Source: DASZIT01 sp963709665
Lineage (GTDB): Bacteria > Actinomycetota > Acidimicrobiia > Acidimicrobiales > RAAP-2
Direction of reading: 5' to 3'
NCBI GenBank assembly: GCA_963709665.1
Contig: CAVPWU010000002.1
Location: forward strand, 1,302,001-1,366,000
DNA length: 64,000 nucleotides
Shown here: positions 41,721 through 50,689 of the stretch, piece by piece
Layout of the letters: each line of letters begins with the position of its first letter
Numbering within the stretch: position 1 is the stretch's first letter
Translations under genes and position numbers: made by a program
Notes under the pieces: generated by a model
What the model was told of the DNA's origin: nothing
The model's input: only the letters and a program-made list of their open reading frames with translations
Database searches by the model: none

Positions 41721-43058
41721 TCAGGCGTCGTCGCCCACCAGGGCGGCCCGGGCGTCGGCCACCACGTAGAGGGAGCCGCACACCACCACCCGGCCGTCGG
41801 GGCCGGCCCGGGTGGTGGCCACCGTCAGGGCCTCCGCCGGGGACGTCGCCACCGCCACCTCCATGCCCAGCCCGGCGGCCGCCTCGGCCACCACCTCGGC
41901 GCCCATCGCCCGCGGGGTGGCGGGGGCACAGGTCACCACCGAGCGGATGCCGGCGGTGAGGAGGGCCCCGAGCATGGCCGACGGGTCGCGGCCCGACAGC
42001 ATGCCGACCACCGCCACCGTCTCCTCCTCGGCGGCGAACTCCTCGATCAGCGACCGGGCCAGGGTGAGCATGCCGGCCACGTTGTGGGCGCCGTCCACCA
42101 CCACCAGGGGATGGCGTCCGATCACCTCGAGCCGACCGGGCACCCGGACGTGGGCGAACGCCTCCTCCACCACGTCCTCGCCGAGGGGGTCGCCGAAGAA
42201 GGCCTCCACGGCCGCCACCGCACAGGCGGCGTTGTCCCCCTGGTGGGCACCGTGCAGCGGCACCAGTACCTCGCCGTAGGCGGCACCGGGGGTCCGCAGG
42301 TCGACCAGGCGCCCCCCCACCGCCACCCGGTTGGCCGTCCACCCGAAGTCGGTGCCCCGGACCCAGACCTCCTCGGCCCCGGCCTCCCGGGCCCGGCCGG
42401 ACAGCAGGGCCACCAGCCCGGGGTCGGTCTCCCCGATGACCACCCGGCTGCCGGCCTTGAAGATGCCCGCCTTGTCGCCGGCGATGTCCTCGAGGGTGGG
42501 GCCGAGCACCTCGGTGTGGTCGTAGCTGATGTTGGTGATCACCGCCACGTCGCCGTCGACCACGTTGGTGGAGTCCCACCGCCCGCCCAACCCGACCTCG
42601 ATGACCCCCACGTCCACCGCCTCGTCGGCGAACCACAGGAGGGCGGCGGCGGTGAGCAGCTCGAACCGGGTGGGCGGCTCGGCCAGCAGCGGTTCGACCC
42701 GGGCCAGGGTCTGGAGCACGTCGAGCAGGGCCTCGTCGTCGATGGGCTCGCCGTTCCGGGCGATGCGCTCGTTGACCCGGCTGAGGTTGGGGCTGGTGTA
42801 GGTGCCGGCGGTCAGGCCCCGGGCGCCGAGGAGGGCGGTGACCATGGCGGCCGTCGACCCCTTGCCGTTGGTGCCGGTGAGGTGCACCGAGGGGAACGCC
42901 TCCTGGGGGTCGCCCAGCACCCCCATCAGCTCGCGCATCCGGTCGAGGGTGGGCAGCGCCCGGCGCGACGGCATCTCCGACTCGAAGTTGACGTGGCCGT
43001 CGAGCCAGGCGAGCGCCTGGCCGAGGTCGTCGAAGGCGGGGGCGGGCGGGGTGGTCAC
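41721..43058 (-). CDS. folC: Folylpolyglutamate synthase/dihydrofolate synthase
   Basis: Mur-ligase-type enzyme that adds glutamates to folates and, in bacteria, also makes dihydrofolate. The 445-residue protein has the ATP-binding loop HLTGTNGKGSTAAMV (about 50-64), VIEVGLGGRWDSTNVVDGD, the ISYDHTEVLG His motif, and the C-terminal domain with LVVVDGAHNVAGM. The GTG start lacks a clear ribosome-binding site. It lies between clpX and ndk on the minus strand in a housekeeping run. The assignment is secure. Confidence 0.93.
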   Translation of the reverse strand: MTTPPAPAFDDLGQALAWLDGHVNFESEMPSRRALPTLDRMRELMGVLGDPQEAFPSVHLTGTNGKGSTAAMVTALLGARGLTAGTYTSPNLSRVNERIARNGEPIDDEALLDVLQTLARVEPLLAEPPTRFELLTAAALLWFADEAVDVGVIEVGLGGRWDSTNVVDGDVAVITNISYDHTEVLGPTLEDIAGDKAGIFKAGSRVVIGETDPGLVALLSGRAREAGAEEVWVRGTDFGWTANRVAVGGRLVDLRTPGAAYGEVLVPLHGAHQGDNAACAVAAVEAFFGDPLGEDVVEEAFAHVRVPGRLEVIGRHPLVVVDGAHNVAGMLTLARSLIEEFAAEEETVAVVGMLSGRDPSAMLGALLTAGIRSVVTCAPATPRAMGAEVVAEAAAGLGMEVAVATSPAEALTVATTRAGPDGRVVVCGSLYVVADARAALVGDDA

Positions 43059-43107
43059 AGTGGTCGGCCGGGCCGGGCCGGTGGCCCCGTCGCCCGGGGA
43101 GCGGGGG

Positions 43108-44391
43108 CTAGGACGCCGCCCGGCGGGTCCGGGTCGCCTTGGCCGGCGGGCTGTTCAGCGGCACCAGGGTGGGGTGGACCTTGTCGAGGACGACGGCCCG
43201 GTCCACCACGCACTTGGAGACGTCGGTCCGGCTCGGCAGGTCGTACATCACCTCGAGGAGGACCTCCTCGAGGATGGCCCGGAGGCCCCGGGCCCCGGTC
43301 CCCCGGAGCAGCGCCTGCTCGGCCACCGCCTCGAGGGCGTCGTCGGTCAGCTCGAGCTCCACGTGGTCGAGCTCGAAGGTCCGCTTGTACTGGCGGGTGA
43401 GGGCGTTCTTCGGCTCCACCAGGATGCGGATCAGCGCCTCCTTGTAGAGGTGGGAGACGGCTCCGACCACCGGGAGGCGCCCGATGAACTCGGGGATGAG
43501 ACCGAACTTCATCAGGTCCTCGGGCAGCACGTGGCGGAGCAGCTCGGAGTCGTCCCGGTCGGCCACCTTGCGGACCTCGGCCCGGAACCCGATGCCCTTG
43601 CGGCCGATGCGGTTCTCCACGATCTTGTCGATGCCGGCGAAGGCGCCACCGCAGATGAAGAGGATGTTGGTGGTGTCGATCTGGATGAACTCCTGGTGCG
43701 GGTGCTTGCGCCCGCCCTGGGGTGGCACCGAGGCGGTGGTGCCCTCGAGGATCTTCAGGAGCGCCTGCTGGACGCCCTCACCGGAGACGTCCCGGGTGAT
43801 GGAGGGGTTCTCCGACTTCCGGGCGATCTTGTCGATCTCGTCGATGTAGATGATCCCGGTCTCGGCCCGCTTGACGTCGTAGTCGGCCGCCTGGATCAGC
43901 TTGAGGAGGATGTTCTCCACGTCCTCGCCCACGTAGCCGGCCTCGGTGAGGGCGGTGGCGTCGGCGATGGCGAAGGGGACGTTCAGCATGCGGGCCAACG
44001 TCTGGGCCAGCAGTGTCTTGCCGCAGCCGGTCGGGCCCAGCAGCAGGATGTTCGACTTGGAGAGCTCGACCTCGTTGTCCTGGGCCACCGTGTCGCCGGC
44101 CTGGACCCGCTTGTAGTGGTTGTAGACGGCCACCGACAGGATCTTCTTGGCGTACTCCTGGCCGATGACGTAGTCGTTCAGGAACTCGTAGATCTCCTTG
44201 GGCTTGGGGAGCTCCTCGAAGGACAGCTCGGTGGTGTCGGCCAGCTCCTCGGCGATGATGTCGTTGCAGAGCTCGATGCACTCGTCACAGATGTAGACGC
44301 CGGGGCCGGCGATCAGCTTCTTGACCTGCTTCTGCGACTTGCCGCAGAAGCTGCACTTCACCAGATCGCCACCATCTCCGAACTTCGCCAC
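43108..44391 (-). CDS. clpX: ATP-dependent Clp protease ATP-binding subunit ClpX
   Basis: AAA+ unfoldase that feeds proteins to ClpP. The 427-residue protein has the N-terminal C4 zinc finger (CSFC and CDEC, about 14-40), Walker A LLGPTGCGKTLLAQ (about 120), Walker B IIYIDEIDKIA, the pore loop AGYVGEDVEN and sensor region RLPVVGAVSHL. The ClpP-docking loop LIPEFIGRLP is conserved, so docking to the ClpP encoded upstream is expected. The GTG start has GACGAGG 9 bases upstream. A 200-bp non-coding stretch separates it from clpP. Confidence 0.97.
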   Translation of the reverse strand: MAKFGDGGDLVKCSFCGKSQKQVKKLIAGPGVYICDECIELCNDIIAEELADTTELSFEELPKPKEIYEFLNDYVIGQEYAKKILSVAVYNHYKRVQAGDTVAQDNEVELSKSNILLLGPTGCGKTLLAQTLARMLNVPFAIADATALTEAGYVGEDVENILLKLIQAADYDVKRAETGIIYIDEIDKIARKSENPSITRDVSGEGVQQALLKILEGTTASVPPQGGRKHPHQEFIQIDTTNILFICGGAFAGIDKIVENRIGRKGIGFRAEVRKVADRDDSELLRHVLPEDLMKFGLIPEFIGRLPVVGAVSHLYKEALIRILVEPKNALTRQYKRTFELDHVELELTDDALEAVAEQALLRGTGARGLRAILEEVLLEVMYDLPSRTDVSKCVVDRAVVLDKVHPTLVPLNSPPAKATRTRRAAS

Positions 44392-44427
44392 GTCGGTTGC
44401 CCTCGTCCTTCTTCGGTGGTCTCTGTC

Positions 44428-44453
44428 GTGCTGCGTGTGCGTGCTGCGTGTGC
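44428..44453. repeat. 13-bp tandem duplication in the clpP-clpX gap
   Basis: GTGCTGCGTGTGC occurs twice in direct tandem, immediately upstream of the clpX leader on the coding strand side. It may be part of the clpX 5' leader; its function is unknown. Confidence 0.7.
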
Positions 44454-44505
44454 CGCTGGATGCGTCGTCTGCCGTGCTGCCCGTGCCGGCCCCGGACCGG
44501 CCCGT

Positions 44506-44524
44506 CGACCCGGGAAACGGGTCG
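44506..44524. repeat. Inverted repeat in the clpP-clpX gap
   Basis: CGACCCG, loop GGAAA, CGGGTCG: a perfect 7-bp stem. It lies just downstream of a possible minus-strand -10 (TAGGGT, 44540-44545), so it would form at the 5' end of a clpX transcript, or act as a weak terminator of clpP. Confidence 0.55.
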
Positions 44525-44592
44525 CCGGTGGGTGAGCCAACCCTAGCGTCTGGCCGGGCCCGAACCGGTCGACCGTGGCCGGGCCCGCCGCC

Positions 44593-45246
44593 TCAGGCGG
44601 CGCCCACCGCCTCGATGGCCGGCAGGTCCCGGGCGCTGATGACCTCGTCGATGAGCCCGTACTCCACGGCCTCGGCGGCGGTCATCACGAAGTCGCGGTC
44701 GGTGTCCTTGGAGACCTTCTCGGCGCTCTGGCCGGTGTCGTCGGACAGCATGCCGTTGAGGAGGTCGCGCATGCGCAGGATCTCCTTGGCCTGGAGCTCG
44801 ATGTCGCTGGCCTGGCCCTCCACCCCGCCGAACGGCTGGTGGAGCAGGATCCGGGCGTGGGGCAGGGCGAACCGCTTGCCCCGGGTGCCCGCCCCCAGCA
44901 GGACGGCGGCCGCCGAGGCGGCCTGTCCGAAGCAGAAGGTGGACATGTCCGGCTTGATGTACTTCATGGTGTCGTAGATGGCGAAGAGGGCGGTGATGTC
45001 CCCGCCCGGCGAGTTGATGTAGAGGTGGATGTCCTTGTCCGCCTCCTCCGACTCCAGGAAGAGGAGCTGGGCGCAGACCAGGTTGGCCACCGTGTCGTTG
45101 ATCGGGGTGCCGAGGAAGATGATCCGCTCCCTCAGCAGCCGCGAGTAGAGGTCGTAGTTGCGCTCGCCCCGGCTGGTCGACTCGACCACCCACGGCACGC
45201 TGTATGCCTGTGCGTCCATCGAGCCCGATGCGTCCGTGAAGCTCAC
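44593..45246 (-). CDS. clpP: ATP-dependent Clp protease proteolytic subunit ClpP
   Basis: Serine protease barrel of the ClpXP machine. The 217-residue protein has the catalytic Ser in CFGQAASAAAV, His in ILLHQPFGG and the Asp in DTDRDFVMT. The propeptide-like N-terminus MDAQAYSVPWVVES precedes the GERNYDLYSRLLRERI block. The GTG start overlaps the tig stop (GTGA) and has GAGGAGG 7 bases upstream. Actinobacteria usually encode two ClpP proteins; only one is here. The order tig-clpP-clpX is canonical. Confidence 0.97.
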   Translation of the reverse strand: MSFTDASGSMDAQAYSVPWVVESTSRGERNYDLYSRLLRERIIFLGTPINDTVANLVCAQLLFLESEEADKDIHLYINSPGGDITALFAIYDTMKYIKPDMSTFCFGQAASAAAVLLGAGTRGKRFALPHARILLHQPFGGVEGQASDIELQAKEILRMRDLLNGMLSDDTGQSAEKVSKDTDRDFVMTAAEAVEYGLIDEVISARDLPAIEAVGAA

Positions 45247-46592
45247 TCCGCGTCCTCCTCTGCCTGGTTCTCCTGCAGGTCGTCCCGAGACACCGGACGA
45301 CCCTCGTCATCGACCAGCTCGACGTTGTCGAGCAGCCACCGCAGCGCCTTGGCCTTGCGCCGATCCGAGCGTACAGCCGCCAGCCGCCCGCCCCGGTCGA
45401 GCTGCTCGCGCACCTGCTCGGGGCTCATCTCCAACCGCTCCCCCATGGAGGCCAGCTCCTCGTCGAGCTCCTCGTCGGTCAGCTCGATCGCCTCGGCCTC
45501 CGCCAGGGCCCGCAGCGCCAGGTCGGTGGTGACCCCCTGGAGGGCGCTGGCCCGGAGCTCGTCGAGGAACTCCTGCTCGTCCCGGCCGGTGGCGGCCAGG
45601 AACTGGCCGAGGCCGAGGCCCTGCTGCTCGAGGCGGTGACCGAGGTCGTGGATCCGCTCGCGCAGCTCCTCGTTGACCAGCACCTCGGGGATGTCGTCGG
45701 TGACCAGCTCGTTCAGCGCCTCGACGGCCAGCTGCTGGAGGGCCATCTGGGCCTGGGCCACCTTCATCTTGCGCAGTCGGGTGGTGAGGTCGGCGGTCAG
45801 CTCGTCGACGGTGGCGAACTCGGAGGACTCGGCCGCCCACTCGTCGTCGAGGGCCGGGAGCTCCAGCTCCTTGACCTCCTTCACCTCCACCACGAACGAC
45901 ACCTTGTCGTCGAGCCCCTCGGGCGTCGAGTCGAAGGCGAGGGTGTCCCCCGGGTCGGCGCCCACCAGCTCGTCGTCGAGCTCGGGCACCACACCGCCGG
46001 AGCCCACCTCGTAGAGGAAGTCCTCGGCCACCAGGTCGCGGTCGGCGTCGTCACCCTCCTCGTTCCCCTCCCGGGTCCCGCGGATGTCCAGGGTGACCTG
46101 GTCGCCGGCCTGGATGGGGCGGTCCACCTCCACCAACTCCCCGGAGGTGGCCCGGAGGCGGTCGATCTGGGCGGTGATCTCCTCGTCGGAGACCTCGAGG
46201 GAGGGCAGGGTCACCGACAGCCCCTGGTAGCCGGCGATGGAGACGGTGGGCCGGACCTCCACCACGGCGTCGAAGGACACCGCTCCCGACTCGTCGCCGG
46301 AGGTGATGTCGATCTCGGGCTGGTCGATGGGGTCGACCTCGGTATCGGTCACCGCCTTGGCGTAGAACTCGGGGAGCGCCTCGCGCAGGGCCTCGCTCCG
46401 CAGGGCGGAGGCGCCGCCCATCCGCGCCTCGATGACCCGACGGGGGACCTTCCCGGGGCGGAACCCGGGCACCCGGACCTCGCGGGAGAGGCGGCTCATC
46501 ACGCCGTCGAGGGCCTCGTCGATCTCGGACTCGTCGATCTCGACGGAAAGCCGGACCCTGTTGCCCTCCTCGGGCGCTGCTGTCGCTCGCAT
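45243..46592 (-). CDS. tig: Trigger factor
   Basis: Ribosome-bound chaperone and peptidyl-prolyl isomerase. The 449-residue protein has an N-terminal ribosome-binding domain containing RVPGFRPGKVPRRVIE (signature GFRxGKxP), a central FKBP-type domain at about 155-240 (GDQVTLDIRGTREG, EVGSGGVVPELDDEL), and a long helical C-terminal domain ending in an acidic tail. The ATG lacks a ribosome-binding site. TAGACT lies 11 bases upstream, so the leader is probably only a few bases. It heads the tig-clpP-clpX operon. Confidence 0.95.
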   Translation of the reverse strand: MRATAAPEEGNRVRLSVEIDESEIDEALDGVMSRLSREVRVPGFRPGKVPRRVIEARMGGASALRSEALREALPEFYAKAVTDTEVDPIDQPEIDITSGDESGAVSFDAVVEVRPTVSIAGYQGLSVTLPSLEVSDEEITAQIDRLRATSGELVEVDRPIQAGDQVTLDIRGTREGNEEGDDADRDLVAEDFLYEVGSGGVVPELDDELVGADPGDTLAFDSTPEGLDDKVSFVVEVKEVKELELPALDDEWAAESSEFATVDELTADLTTRLRKMKVAQAQMALQQLAVEALNELVTDDIPEVLVNEELRERIHDLGHRLEQQGLGLGQFLAATGRDEQEFLDELRASALQGVTTDLALRALAEAEAIELTDEELDEELASMGERLEMSPEQVREQLDRGGRLAAVRSDRRKAKALRWLLDNVELVDDEGRPVSRDDLQENQAEEDAE

Positions 46593-46680
46593 ACGAGTAG
46601 GTGAGTCTACCGGCCCCCGGCACCCCCGGGACCCGGCCCACCGGGGCCCGGTGTCGACCTGCCGGGGCGGGCGCCCCGGG

Positions 46681-47508
46681 TCAGATCATGAAGGGCATCG
46701 CCTCGACGACCGAGCGACCCAGGGCGAGGTCCCCGGTCAACCCGATGGAGCCGTTGTCGAGCAGGACGGTCGGGTCGAGGCGGCCGAAGCCCACCCGCCA
46801 GAAGAGCTCCTGGTCCATGGTGACCGTGACGGTCGGGTCCGCCGGCTCCTCCTCCGCCACCGACGCCCGGCGGCCCTCCACCACCACCGGGAGCCGCATC
46901 CCCATCAGGCCGGTGACCACGAACAGCACGGAGCTGCCGTCGGGGGCTCCCGCCTTCTTGCCCACCACGTAGGGCATCGCCTTGGCGCAGCGCTCCAGGG
47001 AGATCCGCTCGCCGGCCCCGTTGCGACCGCCGGCCCGACCCACCGCCCGCCGGATGTCCTGCTCGTGGGCCCACGAGTCCATCACCCGGGTCTCCATGAA
47101 CTCGCGGTAGGGGGCGTCGCCGGCCGGGCTCCACCCCACCACGTCGAAGTCGGCGGTGGACAGGGACCGCAGCGCCGCCAGCCGCCGGCGGGTGGTGTCG
47201 ACGAACTCCGCCTCGACCTCGGGGCCGGGCACCTGGCGCCTCGCCTCGATCCACGCCTCGTTGACCGCCCCGATGGGGTTGCGGACGTGGCCGGGCACCT
47301 CGGCGAGGGCGGGTGGGGCCGGGTCGCCGAGCAGCGAGCGCTCGATGCCGATCAGATGGGACACCTGATCGCGGACCGTCCATCCCGGACAGTCGGTGGA
47401 CAGGGCCCAGTCGGCGTCGGTGAGGCCGTTGCACACCTCGGCGAGGGAGCCCCACACCTCCCCGAGCTCCTCCACCACCACTTCGTTGTTGGCTGCCACG
47501 TCACCCAT
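46681..47508 (-). CDS. Maleylpyruvate-isomerase-family, mycothiol-type DinB-fold protein
   Basis: A 275-residue protein with an N-terminal DinB-like four-helix MDMPI_N domain and a C-terminal MDMPI_C-like beta-rich domain. The DinB metal-site His residues fit VSHLIGIERSL and DSWAHEQDIRRAV, with DCPGWTVRDQVSHL at the front. Members use mycothiol as a thiol cofactor or are of unknown role. The ATG at 47508 has GGAGGGGG 4 bases upstream, a strong site. It stands between tig and glutathione peroxidase, and the peroxidase context hints at thiol redox work. That link is inferred. Confidence 0.82.
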   Translation of the reverse strand: MGDVAANNEVVVEELGEVWGSLAEVCNGLTDADWALSTDCPGWTVRDQVSHLIGIERSLLGDPAPPALAEVPGHVRNPIGAVNEAWIEARRQVPGPEVEAEFVDTTRRRLAALRSLSTADFDVVGWSPAGDAPYREFMETRVMDSWAHEQDIRRAVGRAGGRNGAGERISLERCAKAMPYVVGKKAGAPDGSSVLFVVTGLMGMRLPVVVEGRRASVAEEEPADPTVTVTMDQELFWRVGFGRLDPTVLLDNGSIGLTGDLALGRSVVEAMPFMI

Positions 47509-47585
47509 CGGCTCCCCCTCCTCGATCTTCCACCCAGTCTGCTCCGCGGGGGCCCCGGCGGGGTCGATCCGTCGGGGACGGCGCC

Positions 47586-48074
47586 TCAGGCCGGGAGCAC
47601 CGCCTCGATGGCGTCGGTCACCTCGGGTGCCTCGGGATCGACGGTCGGCCGGAACCGGTGGACGATCTCGCCGTCCGGGGAGAGGAGGAACTTCTCGAAG
47701 TTCCACTGGACGTCCCCGGCCTCCCCGGCGTCGTCGGGCACGGCGGTCAGCTCCTGGTAGATCGGGTGCCGGGCGTCCCCGTTGACGTCGATCTTCTCCA
47801 TCAACGGGAAGGTGACCCCGTAGGTGGTCGAGCAGAAGGTGGAGATCTCCTCCGCCGTCCCCGGCTCCTGGCCGGCGAACTGGTTGCAGGGGAACCCGAG
47901 CACGGTGAACCCGCGGTCGCCGTAGGTCCGCTGCAGGCGCTCGAGGCCCTCGTACTGGGGGGTCAGCCCGCACTTGGAGGCCACGTTGACCACCAGGACC
48001 GCCTTCCCGCGGTAGGCGGCGAGGGAGGTGTCCTCCCCGTCGAGGGAGTGGATGGAGGGGTCGTAGATGCTCAT
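47586..48074 (-). CDS. Glutathione peroxidase-family peroxidase
   Basis: A 162-residue thiol peroxidase of the GPx family. The peroxidatic Cys lies in NVASKCGLTPQYEGL (about 36). The second block, GFPCNQFAGQEPG, holds the possible resolving Cys and the catalytic Gln. WNFEKFLLSP holds the Trp-Asn pair. It is a Cys rather than Sec enzyme and in Actinobacteria is probably reduced by thioredoxin or mycoredoxin, since glutathione is absent. TAGGCT sits exactly 6 bases before the ATG, a putative leaderless start. The Sec/Cys identity is read directly; the reductant is inferred. Confidence 0.94.
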   Translation of the reverse strand: MSIYDPSIHSLDGEDTSLAAYRGKAVLVVNVASKCGLTPQYEGLERLQRTYGDRGFTVLGFPCNQFAGQEPGTAEEISTFCSTTYGVTFPLMEKIDVNGDARHPIYQELTAVPDDAGEAGDVQWNFEKFLLSPDGEIVHRFRPTVDPEAPEVTDAIEAVLPA

Positions 48075-48080
48075 GGGGCG

Positions 48081-48086
48081 AGCCTA
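48081..48086 (-). promoter_or_regulatory. -10 hexamer TAGGCT of a putative leaderless peroxidase transcript
   Basis: Minus-strand TAGGCT ends 6 bases before the ATG. A GTGACG 17 bases further upstream (48104-48109) is a fair -35 match. This is the best-supported of the leaderless candidates. Confidence 0.6.
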
Positions 48087-48272
48087 TTGGCTACCGCCGG
48101 GGCCGTCACCGGTGGGTGCGGATCGCCCCGTGGTGCCGCCGAATTGCCCCCCCGACTGTACGGCGACCCCGAAGACCGGTTAAAGTGGTCGTCCTGCCAC
48201 TCTCCGTGTTTAGGACAGAGATTAGTCTGACCTGAAACGTTCAATCCGGTCCCACAAGAGGGGTTCACGTCG

Positions 48273-50543
48273 ATGGCGAGCGGCATCCCGGACGGTGACA
48301 CTGAGTTCGGTGGTCCCACCCGGAGCAACGACGTCTCCGGTGCGGTGACCGCCACCCTGGTGCGCCTGGTCCGGTCGCTGACCGGCGACGGCGGTGTGCT
48401 GCAGATGCTGGCGCTGGCCGGCGAGTTCCGGTCGGGCGAGACCCTCGAGCGCCTGGAGACCTTCAGCAGCCACCGGCAGATGGTGACACTCTTCCACGCC
48501 GCCGCCCAGGTGACCGGGGACGGCGCCATCGGCCTCCACACCGGGGAGGAGCTGGTCCGCCAGTACCTGGGCACCGAGGTCGAGCGGCGGTTCGTGGCCC
48601 TCGGGAGCACCTCGGCCATGGTGGTCAACCTGACCGAGTCGGTACCCCACCTCACCACCTCGGTGGCCTCCCAGGCGGTGGACGTCGGGGACACCTACGC
48701 CAAGGTGAAGGTGATCACGCCGACCACCGTCGGACGCCACCTCCACTTCTGCGAGTTCACCCGGGGGTTCCTGTCCCAGGCGCCGGTGGCCTTCGGCAGC
48801 GACCCGGCCACCGTGATCGAGACGGAGTGCCAGGCCCGGGGAGGCCGCTTCTGCCTCTACGTGCTGTCCTGGACGGAGCCGGCGGTCGGCCCGCCCCCCG
48901 AGCCGGAGGACCTGTTCCCGTCGGTGGGCACCTTCGCCGAGGAGAACCGGGCCACCCTCGATCTCGACCCGGAGATCCGGGCCGCCCAGCTGGCCGGGCA
49001 GCTCCACCAGATGGAGGAGCGGCTGGAGGGCGTCTTCTCCACCGCCTCGGAGCTGCTCGGCGAGGAGGGCATCGACACCTTGCTGCAGCGGATCACCTCC
49101 CGGGCCGCCCGGGCGGTGAGCGCCTCGAAGTACCTCCTGGTGGTGCGCACCTCGCCGGACGCCGACATCCAGCTCCACCACTCGGGCTTCAACCCCGACG
49201 AGGCCCAGGCGATGGCCGACGAGCTGGTGCTCGACCAGCCGGACGACGACGACGGGGCCCGCCTGATCGTGGACATCCGGTCGGCCCGCCGGCGGTACGG
49301 CCGCCTGGCCGCCGTCTACCCGCCCGGGGTGCGGTACTTCGAGTCGGAGCGACGGATGCTCGACCTCTACGCCGGCTACGCCGCCACCGCCCTCGACATG
49401 GTCACCTCCCTGGAGGACGCCCGGCGGAGCGACGCCACCGCCCGCGCCCTGCTGGGGTTCTCGGGGGCGCTCTCCCGGGTGACCACCACCGACGCCACCG
49501 CCCAGCTACTGGCCGACACCGTGCCCACCGTCACCGGCTGCCAGCACAGCGCCGTGCTGCTGTGGGACCCGGAGGAGCGCCAGCTGACGGTACGGGGGGA
49601 GACCGAGGGGTTCGCCTCCCAGGCCCTCGGGTTCGACCACATCGTGGTGACGGGCGGCGACTCGGCGTTGTCCGACCGGACCCCCCGGGGGGACGAGCTC
49701 CCGCTCAGCCGGTCGCCCCTGACGGTGTCCACCGCCACCCCCGCCGTCGAGCGGATGATCGCCAGCCGGACCCTGGCCGTCATCGACTCCTCCACCGAGG
49801 ACCCGCTCCTGCGCGACCTGCTGCTGCGGGGCGGCACCACCGCCTCGGTGATCGCCCCGCTGTTCGCCGGGGACGAGTTCCTGGGGGTGGTGTCGGCCAA
49901 CTTCACCGGCGACGTACCGGGCATCGTCGTACGGAACCGGGACCTCCACGAGCGGCTCTCGGGACTGGCCGACCAGGCGGTGACCGCCTTCCAGAACGTC
50001 CGGCTGCTCGAGCAGATCTCCCACTCGGCCTGGCACGACTCGCTCACCGGGCTCCCCAACCGTCGCCTGCTGGAGGACCGGGTCGGCCAGGAGCTGACCC
50101 GGGGCCAGCGGGTGGGCGAGTCCTCCTGCCTCTTCTTCATCGACCTCGACCGGTTCAAGTCGGTGAACGACTCCTTCGGTCACGCCGCCGGTGACGAGCT
50201 CATCCGGCAGGTCGGACAGCGGTTGAACAGCACCGTCCGCCACCAGGACACCGTGGCCCGACTGGGCGGGGACGAGTTCGCCGTGCTGCTGCCCGGGCTG
50301 GCCGACCCGGTGGCCATCGACCAGCTGGCCCGTCGCTGCCTCGAGCTGCTGAACACCCCCTACCAGATCTACCAGCACGAGGTGCACTCGTCGGCCTCCA
50401 TCGGCATCGCCCTGGCCCCCGAGGACGGCCACACCTACGAGGAGCTGATGGTCCTGGCCGACCAGGCCATGTACCGGTCGAAGGCCGTGGGACGGAACAC
50501 CTTCACCCGCTATGCCGGGGAGCAGGCCGCCGTCCCGGAGTGA
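48273..50543 (+). CDS. GGDEF diguanylate cyclase with V4R-like sensor and GAF domains
   Basis: A 756-residue cyclic-di-GMP synthase. The N-terminal 210 residues resemble the V4R/heme-NO-binding group, ending in ETECQARGGRFCLYV with two Cys. A coiled region at about 230-260 follows, then two GAF-like domains (about 265-380 and 395-570). The C-terminal GGDEF domain (about 590-750) has an intact GGDEF (RLGGDEFAVLL) and an intact product-inhibition site RHQD exactly five residues before it. It is therefore expected to be an active, feedback-inhibited diguanylate cyclase that senses two or three cytoplasmic inputs. The ATG has GAGGGG 9 bases upstream in a 198-bp divergent gap. Confidence 0.9.
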   Translation: MASGIPDGDTEFGGPTRSNDVSGAVTATLVRLVRSLTGDGGVLQMLALAGEFRSGETLERLETFSSHRQMVTLFHAAAQVTGDGAIGLHTGEELVRQYLGTEVERRFVALGSTSAMVVNLTESVPHLTTSVASQAVDVGDTYAKVKVITPTTVGRHLHFCEFTRGFLSQAPVAFGSDPATVIETECQARGGRFCLYVLSWTEPAVGPPPEPEDLFPSVGTFAEENRATLDLDPEIRAAQLAGQLHQMEERLEGVFSTASELLGEEGIDTLLQRITSRAARAVSASKYLLVVRTSPDADIQLHHSGFNPDEAQAMADELVLDQPDDDDGARLIVDIRSARRRYGRLAAVYPPGVRYFESERRMLDLYAGYAATALDMVTSLEDARRSDATARALLGFSGALSRVTTTDATAQLLADTVPTVTGCQHSAVLLWDPEERQLTVRGETEGFASQALGFDHIVVTGGDSALSDRTPRGDELPLSRSPLTVSTATPAVERMIASRTLAVIDSSTEDPLLRDLLLRGGTTASVIAPLFAGDEFLGVVSANFTGDVPGIVVRNRDLHERLSGLADQAVTAFQNVRLLEQISHSAWHDSLTGLPNRRLLEDRVGQELTRGQRVGESSCLFFIDLDRFKSVNDSFGHAAGDELIRQVGQRLNSTVRHQDTVARLGGDEFAVLLPGLADPVAIDQLARRCLELLNTPYQIYQHEVHSSASIGIALAPEDGHTYEELMVLADQAMYRSKAVGRNTFTRYAGEQAAVPE

Positions 50544-50576
50544 CCGGCCCCGCCGCCCCCTCCGAACCCGACCGGC

Positions 50577-50596
50577 GTGCTTGCTCGAGCAAGCAC
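50577..50596. repeat. 20-bp perfect palindrome GTGCTTGCTCGAGCAAGCAC
   Basis: Lies 34 bases after the diguanylate cyclase stop and 94 bases before the DUF5679 gene. It can fold into an 8-bp stem with a TCGA loop, but no T-tract follows. It is either a hairpin transcript end or a dimer-protein operator. Confidence 0.75.
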
Positions 50597-50689
50597 CAGG
50601 CCCGCCCATCCCCCGCTTGCCCACGGACCCCCGGTACCTTCGGTCCCGTCCGGTCGTGAGAGCGCGCCGAGGCGAGACAAGGAGGAAGC

